This document shows, piece by piece, positions 27,601 through 39,600 of a stretch of 64,000 bases of DNA. Under the pieces are notes generated by a model. That model did not search any database. It had not been told where the DNA came from and saw nothing but the letters and a program-made list of their open reading frames with translations. Positions within the stretch are counted from its first letter, which is position 1; each line of letters opens with the position of its first letter. The stretch is from Diplosphaera chodatii (lineage: Eukaryota > Chlorophyta > Trebouxiophyceae > Prasiolales > Stichococcaceae), in the NCBI GenBank assembly GCA_032358165.1, contig JAALGY010000011.1, positions 1,054,001-1,118,000 of the forward strand. Reading direction: 5' to 3'. Made by a program: the position numbers and the translations under genes.

Positions 27601-30600
27601 ATACCTAGGTAAAGGCTTGTCCATCAGTATCGATAGCCAGGAGGCAGCTGGTTGTGCCTCCAGCAGCACAAACATGCCACAGGCTGCCACATCCAACTCT
27701 GCCCCGCCGCCGCTCAGCAGGCTTTGCGCCGACACCGCCGCCTCTGCTGCGGTGGCAGCCTGCCAATCAGCTGCCACAAGATGGCGCTGGCAATGGCGGC
27801 CGAGGCTTGCGCATGCTGCGCCCCACCCTGAGATGTATCCCCTGCTGCTGAAACCACTGACAAGCGCCCGGCGCACAGGCCGGGGTCTGCTGCCCTGGCC
27901 GCGTGCAAGCTGCTTCCTATCTGAGCTTGCATGCTGCGACAACGAGGCATGTCAGTGAACAGACCATCATGAACAACAGTCCTTTGACCCTCTGCAGTCG
28001 CAAAGCCAGGCATCCCAATGCTCAGGGGCATACATTCAGCGTGGCATTTGCTCAACCCGCTGGCATTGCAGATCACATCTCTCTGCTTGCATCAGTGCAT
28101 GTTGATGAGGAGGGCTGGCTTACCGGTCCAGTGCGATGGACCATACTTCTGAGGTGCACAGTGCGCTGCGCTGACAACTGGGAGCTGAAAACAAGGGCGC
28201 CAGACGCCGAGTCCAGCTCCAAAACCAGGTTCGTCTGCAGGCTGGCCCCGCCGAGGGGCAGGACTGCAAGGAATGAAACATTGCACAGCGCAGGCTGCAC
28301 ATGTGAGGCGTCCTCCAGGGCTGTGGCTGCCGCGGCCGCTGCCATTGCCAGCATGGCTGAGCATGGGAACACTTGCCGCCGGTGCTGGTGGCAGCTGAGC
28401 GCGCCTGCCATGGCCGGCCTGCATGCACCATGGTCGTGATGACGTATTGCCAACCCTCAATATCACTGTCACTTGGTCAGAGGAGATGAAGTGACTTTGC
28501 AGCACCCTACAACATGGTTCGGCAGGAAGATCCTGCCACCTCAAAGCCTGCGTATCCCATTGGCAGGCGTGCACTTGGCATTGGCACAAGACAGCACCTG
28601 CTGAGGGCGGTTGTGAACACCAAGATTGTGCTGCCGGCGCCTGGAGCCACGCCGCCAGTGTGCAGCATCGCTGCCGGCGCCGGTGAGTACCAGAAGCGCT
28701 GGCGCCTCCAGGGCAGTGGCTTCTGATGCCTGACTGCTGCCGGCTGCCCCTGCTCCACAGCGCTCAGCAGAGCATGCGCGTTCGTGCCCTATGCGGGACA
28801 TGCGGAGATGTTGACGGCAGCGCTCGCAATGTGTTGCATTTGATGTCCAGGATGTGTATCAACCATAGCGACAGTCCCCTCACATCACTGTTAATGCTGC
28901 ACCATGCTGTGCTGCAGGAACAGCACAGCATGGGAGCACGCACAGAAGAGCAGAGCACTTTGCCACGATGGTTGCCACGATGATCATGCGATTGCGTTGA
29001 GACTGTTGTTAATCTCAGCGTGACACCTGGAAGGCGAAGGAGCTGACACCCGAGTGCCAGGCCTCACTGCCCGCCACGCCGGGTGCTGCCTGCCGTGGCA
29101 CCGACGCCAGCAGCGATGCTGCCTTGCCGCCCTGTGCTCCCTGCTGCGCCTGCTGCAGCAACATCAGGGTGAACCAGGTCCCAAATTTCCGAGAAAAGAC
29201 GCTATTGGTATGTAAGCCACTTGCTGGTTAATGGCAGGGTGCAACATGATACTGTATGCGGAAGGTTTCTTCAGTGCTGCAGGGTTCAGGATGCAGTTGC
29301 ACAGGAAGTCATCGAGGCCACACCAGCAGGCTGGTGAGGTGTGGGTTGAGGTTGCGCAGGTGCAGCAGCGGGGCGGCGGCGGCGCCCTGGATTCGTGCCA
29401 GCGCCGCAGCCATCCCCAACATGCCGGCGCCAGCCTCCGCATGGCCGGACCGTGACTTTGCGGCCGCCAGCTCCAGCGGATGCTGCGCGCCCTGCTCGAA
29501 GGCCGGCGTGTGTGCTTCGAAAACTATTGATGGTAACAGGTGCCACCTGCCAGGATATCAGGCTGTCATTGCAGCGCCAGCAAGCGCGTCGCCCAATTGG
29601 CACCTGGCCAGCTGGTAAAGTGCTGGTGCTGTGCCGATAAACCACGGCCAGGTTGCCAGATTGGCATGCAGCATGACTAGCACTGCAATGTTTCACGCAC
29701 TATGAATTGGTCCACACAGCCACACCACGTCCTGACAGTGCAGACACCCTTGCTCTATCTCAGCTTGCCAGATGACAAACTCTATGTACCTTGAGCTGTG
29801 TACATGTTGAGCATCGAGGTGGACAACATGCCATCAGTGGAGCACAGAAGCGCAGATAAGCGGGTATGCTTGAAGCTGGCAGTGAAAACCGCCTGAAAAG
29901 CTCAGCTGCAGCATGATTGAGCAATGCTACTTCTCCCTGTGCCACTCCCTGGGAACATACTAGTAGCAAACCCAGCAGATGTGCCAAGGGCTCACCTGCA
30001 TGACAGCTGCAGCAGCCCCAACCTCGATGGGGTCGCCCAGCGGTGTTCCTGTGCCGTGCATCTGCAACCCGCCGACCTGCAGCCACACAACGTGAGCTAG
30101 ATACACCTTGCTGCCAGGCAGCTGAACAATCAAGCACACTCAAGTGCTGGCGCTGCACAATGCTGGAATGGTATTCATGAGTACCTGCTGCGGCAGGATG
30201 TCGCCAGCAAGCAGTGCTGCGCGGATGACCTCTTGCTGTGCTGGGCCGCTGGGGGCTGTGAGGCTGCTGGACCGCCCATCCTATAGTGCCAAGAGACACA
30301 AGAGCTCAATACGATCGAAGGCATGCTTTGTTGTTGACAGAAGCTGCTCACATGTCAATCTGTAGATTGCATGTAGGCACCTGACCGACGGCCGAAGCCG
30401 CTAGCAAGCCGCATGCACTGCTATCGACCCCATCTGCCGGCTGCAGCACCATCACGACGCAGTTCTCGGCCCGCACATAGCCGTCAGCCGAGGCATCCAG
30501 CGTCTTGCACCGCCCGTCCAGCGCCAGCATGCCTGTCGGCATGCGGGTGATACACATGGTTCATGCGACATGCCCACCCACGGCGGTCTTGGACGTCAGG

Positions 30601-33600
30601 TGTGACACACTTTGATAGACAGCAGTTGCTGCTGCATCACTGTATTACATGACATTAGTGCCGTCCAGCGTCATTGCGCTGTACATTGCTGCCAGCAGCA
30701 ACTTGATGCATGTGCGAAGCAGGATTCCACGTGTCAACTGTGGTCGTGTTGCACACGTACACAAGTCTGGCCAGGAAGTCGGTGATGATAATGCAGCAGA
30801 CAAGCACCTGTGATGCTGAATGCGGCGGTCTTGGCGGGGCTGAGCGTGAGGTTCACACCCACAGCCAGCGCCCGAGCCACGGCGCCAGCCCCAATGTCCG
30901 CTGCGGCATAGTGTGCGCCCACCAGGGAGGACGAGCAGGCTGTGTCGATTGACACTGCCGGGCCGCGCAGGCCGAAGGTGTACGACAGGCGCCCCGCCGC
31001 CACGCTGGTGGCACCACCTGCGTCGCAAATGACAGTCCGCTGATATCCAGCAGGGCTTGGTACACCATACAGTTCAACAGCAGGCACAACTCTGCACATG
31101 CAAAGCAGATTGCAAATGTGGCAGACGATCAGGAAGGTCCGTCATGCAACTTCGCAAGATGACACTTGATGCCACCTGGCCAGTGCATGAGCTTGAACCC
31201 TTCTGATGGAGCTGTGTCAGCGTTATCACATCTTGTAGTACAGCAGGCGCACGTTGCTCGGACACAGCCATAAGCAGCGTACAGCAAGCCGCACCTGATG
31301 CAGTGTACAGGCTGTTGCCGAGATGCGCTGACATAGCTGTGTAGTCCACCGTGCCGATGCCGACCATGACAGATGTCTGGACGGCTGTGTCCACACCGCC
31401 GGCCGCTGACGCGTCTGCCAGCGCCTGCGCTGAGTGCTCCAGCAGCAGGCGCTGCTGCGCGTCCATGAACACTGCTTCAGGCCTGCGGGCAGCAGTACAA
31501 AGTTGGGGTTACAACTCGCATATGCTGCAGTGAGCATAGGCTCTAGTATCTGCACGCACTGCACCATGCAGAATGTTGACATTCACAGACCAGCTTGCAA
31601 CTTGCTCAGCAACCGCTCAGCCCTGCAGGTCCACACCCAACAGCATGTTGAGTCATCATTTCCCAGGCAGGTCGTCACCTGGAGATATTGAAGGCTGTTG
31701 CGTCAAAGAGTTCAGCACGGCCCACGAACGAGCCGAAGCGTGTCTGCAGCCGTGATGACGCCATGTCCGTTGCATTGTCATCCACGTCCCAGCGGCCCAA
31801 GGGCACGGGCTGCGGCGCGTCGCCAGAAGCGGGCGCTGCAGGGTGGGTTGCCGCCATGGAGGCGATGGCGACGGGCTGATGCCCTCCATCAAAGTCGCCA
31901 TCACCCTGCACATGGACCCCGTCAGGCTGACCGCAAGGTTGTTACCAGATATATAACTTGCCAGCTCACATCGCCCGCACTTGGAAGCATTGGATCGGGA
32001 ATGTCCTCGAAGGTCGCAGAGGTGCTGCTTCACAGGTGAGATGCCAGATGCATACCGTGAGGCTGCTGACAGCGTCCCAGGACGCCAGGCTGTTGCTACG
32101 GACTGAACACATCTGCCTGTTCGGCTGCAGAGTCCGTGCTATATATGCCGCCAACGCTGCCGGTGTTGGGTGGTCGAATGTCACTGTTGCCGGCAGCTCG
32201 ACTGCAAAGGCCTGGCTCAACGCATTCCGCAGCTCCACCGCACCTGCGTTCAATTTTGAATCGTTGTGTTACATTGCACTGTCCATACCAGTGATCACGA
32301 TCACACGCCACACAACCAAGCATTTGCTCTCAATCCTATGATGCTTGTACTGCTTCGAGAACCCTTCTACCATTCAGTGAGGGCATGTGTAAAACACGTG
32401 CTGTAGGCCTCTGCCAGCATCGAAGGAACATAGCATGCAGGTCCATGCTGTGTTGCGCCGAACCAGCTTGCGACGTACAGCTTGGGTGCAGACTATCAAG
32501 ATTACTCAAGATTTTAAATATGAATCCCAAAACAGAAGCGCAGAGCGCCAGTTGACTGAGGATATACCCAGCGAATCTAGCCCGGCTTCCATGAGCGGCT
32601 GCTCATCTGCCACAGGGGCGCCAAGGATTCGAGCAGCAGCCGCCAGCACCTCCGGCAGGACACCCTGCAGCACATGTGCAGCACACAACAGTTGTTGAGG
32701 CATCGATCATCTTTCAGCCAGCACGTCACGCTCGGTTTCAGAGCAGCAGGATGTGAGTAGGTCATCCTGCATGAGTCGGACTGCTTGCCTGCTGTTCATT
32801 GGTGGCTGATGCCGCTGCCTGAGGGCGCGCCAGCCTCTTTGCTCGCCGCTGCCGCCGCCGCACTGGCTGCTGCTCCTCGATGTGACTGCCGTCATCTGAT
32901 GACTGACATTTCAGCGCGGGCTGTGCAGCTGGCAGCTGACCTGCACGCAGTGCAGCAGGGAGCTGTGACTGGTCCGGTACAGTGCGTGTGTCAGCCACCT
33001 CACCAGCATGCTCGCAACGATGCAGCTACTGCAGAGGTATGGTATCTGCCTGTTCGACCACCTGCAATGTGTTCAGCCAGCGCGGCGACAGTCGGGTGGT
33101 CGAAGGTGACTGTGGCCGACAGCTCCACGGCAAACGCCTGGCTGAGCGAGTTGCGCAGCTCCACAGCCCCTGCACTTGCATTGGCAAGTGCTCAGTAGTC
33201 GTTCTGGCCTTGCGATAAAAAGCCAGGCTGCAGTCCAGTCCGTGCATACTGGCAAGCAGCTCAACACACGTCAGACAGCAGCACATGCTGATAAAAGAGC
33301 CCAGATTGCAGGCGAAATTGTGGCCTGGCGTGGTGTGACCTTAGTCGGTCCTCACCGAGGGAGTCCAGGCCAGCTTCCATGAGGGGCTGCTGCCCCTCCG
33401 CTGGCCTGCCCAGCACCGCCTGAGCTGCAGCCGCTACCCGCTGGGTGACATCCCCGAGGCCGGCGCCGGCATCTGCTGCGGTGCCGTCAGCGATGGTGGC
33501 AGCTTTGCTGCGCTGTGCCAACCGCTGCGCAGGGTGTTTGCGCCGGCGGGTGCGGATCTGCGCTGTGGCATCAGCGGCAACCGCAATCCGTGTGCCGGCA

Positions 33601-36600
33601 AAATCGCGGAAGAAGAAGGGCGTGTCTGCAGCATCCTGCCGTGTACAATGCCATCTGTTGAACACTTGTGTCCAGCATGTCTGTGTATGCAAGGGCAGTT
33701 CTGCCATGCTGTTGCAGTAAGGCATGGAGCCGGCAAAGCATTGTATGGCGCCGCTCCCGCGGTGCACCTGCTTGAGGATGATACTCCAGTCCGCCGGCAC
33801 CGCAGCTGCTGAGGTGACTGGCCGCCCGCTCGCTGCAGCTGCCAGCAGTGCCGCGAGCGCATGCAGCCCATGGGCTGGCTCCAGCGCAGCCATCCCGCTG
33901 CGCTTGCTGCGGCTGATTACTGCGTCCGTCGCCGCCATGCCTGCAGTCGACAAGGTGAACACATGGGCCCTAAGCAGGACCTGTATGTCACAATACAGTC
34001 CTGCAATCAGTCACAATTGCTTGGTCCAGTCCTGTGCACTCGTTCGTGTTCGATAGGCACATGTGGGCAGTGCAGGTCTCATGTCAAAAAGGGGCTGACC
34101 TACGGCCCAGGCGCCCCACTGTACCGCAGTGCTCACGCCGCCCCGCGCCGCCTCTGCACCAGCCCACGCCTCAAGCGCGGCATTGGCGGCAGCGTAGTTG
34201 GCTTGGCCTGCAATAATGCGGCAGGAATAGGTGACTGACGAAGGTTTCATGATGCGCCATGCCGCTCATGTCTGATGCAGAGTCGTTTACTGCGCTGCCA
34301 CGATGTCAACCGAGGCATAACGCCTGGTCGACGTGCAAAGTATACTGCTTCAAGGACCTGCGGACTTGAATTACATACCTGGTGCACCAAATAGGGACGC
34401 TGCCGAGGAGTACAGTATTGAGGCACCCAGTGGCTGCTGGGTTGCAGCTTGGCTGATGGCTACTGATGACGCCAGCTTTGGTGCAGACACCTCCCTGCAG
34501 GTTCACAGCACGCTTGTCAGATGTGGGTGAAGCTACGCTCGACATAAACAAGATGGTGCTTGCAGCAGGCGGGCTTGCTTTGGCGTGTAGGCAGGTCTTC
34601 AACAGTAGCATGCAGATCACGCCTGCTCGTGCTGCCCTAGCCTACTACACATGGAGGACCATAACGCTGCACAGCCGAAGGATTGATTGGATGGAACAGT
34701 TGATCAGGGGAACTGGATATGTTGCACATCCACAAGCGAACTGCATGTCGCACAGATAGAATAGCACCTTATGCCGGCGGCTGTCTGTTTGGGGATGACC
34801 GCGTCTGCCAGAACGCCGCCCGAGTTGACGATGCCGTGCACCGGCGGCCGCCCCTTCTCGGGCCACAGCAGCGCCTCCACATCGGATCGGCACCCGGTGT
34901 CGCACCGCGCCACTGTCAGGCAGCCGCCGTAGGCGCCCGACAGCGCATCAGCCACGATCCCGACCGGAGCGCTGGACCACCTGCATATGAGGATCTTTAA
35001 AGGACTTCTGTGTGTTTTCAGTTGTGCGCTGGGGTGCGCTGGGCAGATGCAAAGCTGCTGCTGCCGGCGCGCTGGGCAGGGCTGTACAGGATGACGAGCA
35101 AACCAGCGGAGTCACCTCCACATGAGAAGAAAATGTCATGGCAGCAGGCTTGCACAGGACCTCTGTTTGGCACTGCCCCAGCCAGCTCAGCAGAAGCCAC
35201 CATTGCGATGATAGTGTGATCAGGCTTTCTAACAGCCCGAGACATCCCAACTTCGCAAATGGTCGTTGCACTCCCAGATGCAGCTTTTTCAAACGTGCAA
35301 CTGTAGGTCGTAACAGCTAGTTAATCACCATGGCTGCAAGCTCACCTGCCGGTGCGGCTCAGGAGGACGATGCGGCGGCGGCCGCGGCCGGCCAGCCACC
35401 CTGCAGTCAGCAGCCCCAGGGACCCCAGACCGCCCGTCACCAGCCACCGGCCCTGCAGCACATATACTTGCTTTCCAACTCCATGCAAAGGACAGGCGTG
35501 GGGCATGTGGCAGTACCGTCGACATCCTTGTACCTGTACACCACAGTGGACCTGCCAGCGTTTGTGGGGGTCACAGTTCTGAGCACCAAAGGATATCCAC
35601 ACCTGCTCGCACGCAGCAGGCTCTGCAGTCGGCGGCAGTCGGACGACGATCTTGCCGATGTGGCGCGCGTGTGAGAACTGCCGCAGCGCCGTGGTGACGT
35701 CCGCAAATGGGAAGGTCAGCGCCTGGATGGGTGCAGCCTGGCCCCGCGCCATCATGGCCGCGATGCGTCGGAATGCTGCTTGCAAGACCTGTACCACATG
35801 CACAGCACGAGTTCACTACAGACCATCCAGTGCATCATTTGCAGGTGCTTTGTGTGAGGCTCTCGTTGCAGAGCCACGTCTTCACCGGCTTGCGTTGCCC
35901 ATGCATCTGATCAAAGAACACAGCGCTGGCTTGCACACGCTGGTGGATGGATACTTCTCTCTGAAACATTGTGATGCTAGCATAGCCCGCTTCATCGCAT
36001 GTTTCAGGCTAATTCCATCACCAGTGTGTGCGCTGGCCATGGTAGTTGAAGTTCTATGACACACATGGGACCACAAAGTGGGTGTGCTGATGTAGTAGAT
36101 TTTGGGCATGCGGCGATGGAGCCAAGCACTAGACTGGTGGCAATGAGCTTCAAGGTCCGCAGCCAGTTGGCCCCACCTGTCTATGTGTGAGCTCACAGAG
36201 CTGAAGCCTGCGTGCTTCCTTGGGCAGCCTCCGCACCTGGCCGGGCAGGAAGTCGATGGCGACCAGCTTGTAACGCACGTCTGGACGCTCCTGCGCCACG
36301 CGGGCGGGGCTCCAGATGTCGCGCTTGCTGATCTCGATCACCCGGCCGCCGCGCGCCGCCACCGCCAGCGTCGCCGCCACCATGCCCGGGCTCGTCAGCG
36401 AGTTGAGCGTCACATCCATGCCGCCTGCACACACCACACGGTCATCGATGGCCACAGCACATGCCCTCTGAATGTTTGCCAGATAGCAACCTTCGCAGGC
36501 TGCCACAATGATGCACCATGACAAGCAACACGGCTGCCGTGCCACCTGCATTGAACAAACTTGCATCCAGGCAGCATTTACCCTGGGCTTGTCTTCGACT

Positions 36601-39600
36601 CCAATGCTCACCTGGCGCAGTGCAGCAGAGCTCCTCTGCAAAGGCGGCGTCTCGAGACCCCACCGCCATGGGCACGCCGGCGCGTCGCAGGAACGTGCGC
36701 TTGGCTGCGCTGCCGGCCGAGGCAGCCAGCTGTGCCCCCGCTGTCCAACAGACATTGACTGCCGCCAGCCCAACGCCGCCTGTGCCCGCGTGCACCAGCA
36801 CCTGTAGTGGATGACATGTGCATTGGTGTTGTGTGTGCACTAGCATCAGGATCATTTGCATATGCCTCTGCAGCCCCGGCAAGCTATCCACCACGCTCTT
36901 TAACAGCCCCTGCAGCCTGTGGCAGCAGGGGCGGTTGACATGCCTGGTATGGCTTGCCGGTGATGTGCATTCGTTGACAGCACAACAATCAGGGTACGTG
37001 CAATCAGAGTACAAGCTGGGATGACAAAGCAGCATCCGCACACCATGTATCCCGGAAGTCGGCATGTTGACGCATGTCATGACATCATGCATGGCGACAT
37101 CTATTCCCGGGGTGCATGAGTTACCATCCCTCTTCAGAATGCTGTAACTCGATCGTCAACACCTTTCTGCCAGTGAGGGTGGCCAGGTCCGTGCCAAAGG
37201 CCGCGTGCACGGTGCAGTACACTGTCGGGGCTGTGGCGCCCGCCTCGAAGCTGATGTTCGGCGGCAGGGCCACCATAAGGTCCGCAGGCACGATGACGGC
37301 GCTGCCGAGGCAGCCGGGCGCGATGCCAAACACGGCGTCCCCCACACGCTTGTCCATCACCCCTGTATGCACGGGGCAGGTGTGCAACATCAGCACGACA
37401 CTCTCGATAGAGGCAGTGCCCACAGCATGGGGCACCCCGCTGTTGCAATGAGCATACAACGACAACCGCTTACTGCAGCAGCTTGGTGTGGACTGGTGTT
37501 CATATACACCTGCGCCAACAGCCGCCACGATGCCGGCGCAGTCGCCCCCAGGGTCGCCTGGGTCCCCGGGGTACATGCCCAGGATATTGAGCACATCCCT
37601 GAAATTAAGGCCCAATGCCATCACAGACACCTGCAACGGCACTGTTGTTTCAAATCAGTCTCCACACATCAACTCGGAATGCTTGGTGTCATGCTGCGAA
37701 GAGGTTGCAAACTCTGGCCTACATTGCAAAAAATTTCAAAGTGGGCGTAGGGAAATGAGCCCCAGTACCTTGATCTCGCCAGGACCGGGGTCCTGCTTGT
37801 CCAAGGGGACGAACTTGAGGTCTGCCAGCGAGCCGCGGGGGCAGGGCAGCAGGCGGCCGCCGCCTGGGAAGGCGGAAGCTGCAGAGGCGGACCTCAGCAG
37901 GCGCGCCAAGTAGCGCGCGCCGCCGGCCACCGCCTCACCAAAGGCACTAATGCCCTGCGTGTGATATGGGCACTTCAATAGTTGTCTGCTGTTAAAATGC
38001 TGTTTTGAGGCTGCAGTGTGGGCATGCTGCAGCCTCGTGACAGAGTTGGGCACTAAGTAATACGATTAGTGCTGCCTTTCTTATAGGTGTAACTGACACA
38101 TGAGAGCGCAAATGACTCTGCAGCGTGCCCATCAGGGACTACTGCACCTTCGTGTTGTTGCCGGAGGACAGCGACAGTGGGAAGCCTGGCGCGGCGTCCA
38201 GGCTGCTGATGCCAGCTGCTGGGTACTCGTTCGCCGCCACCTTAACCAGCGCCGCCACTGCAGCGCCAGCCGCCGCTGCAGTGCCTTCCTGCTGCCGGCC
38301 CGCCGCCGGCAGCGGCTGGAACGCACCGCGAGTGGCTAGCTGCAGGCTGCTGGAAGTAGGAAGCTGCGATGCGCTCTTCTGCAGCAGCTCCAAGCCCTGC
38401 ATGGTGGCCCGAGCCGCAGCAGCAGCTGAAGAGCCGAGCTTTGCACTGCCAAGATTGACTCTGATCGCTGCTGGCGCTGTCAGCTGCAGCAGGCCAGTTG
38501 CTGTGCTGGATGCTGCAGCACTGCTAGCCTTCTTCCATGCAAGCTGCTGGCCTGGTGGGCTGCTGACTAGCTCCTGCAAGCCGCCAGCATGTGCAGCCTG
38601 CCACTGAACCTCGTACAGCACATCTGCTGACTTCGTTGCAGGCTCCTGCTGTTGCTGTGCTGCTGCAGAGGCAGAGGGCTGAGATCCGGCGGCTGGCATC
38701 TCCTTGATGATCAGGTCGCACAGCTGGAAGGCAGTTTGTGCACTTGGCACTGGCTCAGCCAGGCGGAAGCTGCAGCGCAGGCTGCTGTCGGGCTGCGGCT
38801 GCTGCACTTTCGCTTCGGGGCTGGCAAGCGGGTGCAGGGGGCCTGACACCGGTGCTAGAGGCACCGTGAGGCAGCCCAAGCCTGTCGGCACCCTCGTGAC
38901 CGGCTTTGCTGCTGACGGTGATGGTGCGTCTGCTGCAGTGTCGGCGACGGCTGACAGATGCAGAGTGGCGTCGGCAGCTGCAGGATGCAGGAAGTAGCCA
39001 GAGGCGCCTGATGCTGCAATAGTCAGGGTGGCTGCGACGCTGATACTGGGCTGCCCTGCTGTCTGCATGCTCAAGAGTGCAGCCATGATAACTGCGGGCC
39101 GCCTGCCAGCTGGTGAGCCAGCCACAGATGCAGTTGCAGCTGCAACTGCCACAGAACCACGGCAGTGGACGCTGCGCTTTTCGTGCTGCCGCTTGACTGC
39201 GGGGGCGACAGACGCCAGCTCATATGTTCCTGCTGCCATGTTCATGCTGCACTGCAGCACAAGCTCAGCGGCGGCCAGCCCCTGCTCGAGCTGCAGCGGC
39301 GCCGCAATGGAGGTGCCCTGTAGCGCCAGCTGCGAGCTGCTGCGAGACTCGTCCCGCAGCGTGGCGGCGGCTGCTGCGCACGCCTCAAACATGGCGGCAC
39401 CCGGCAGGATTGCCCGCTTGCCGACCTGCCGTGCAACCAACAACATATGATTGACCCCGAGAAGTGCAAGTTCCATGTGATAAGTTAGAAAACGACACAT
39501 TGCATGGCAACTTAGCAGTCTGCAGCAGCTGCAGTGCCAATGGTGTCTGCATATGGTTGGAAAATGACGCTGCACTGAAGCTGCTTGCTTGGGCAATGGT

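Noticed and set aside
28525..28570. [11 protein letters not shown] read as an in-frame DH GRxxLP motif
   Set aside because: In the unspliced frame a stop codon lies a few codons upstream, and the order relative to the His is reversed from true DHs. It is better explained as LPNHVV after a small intron.
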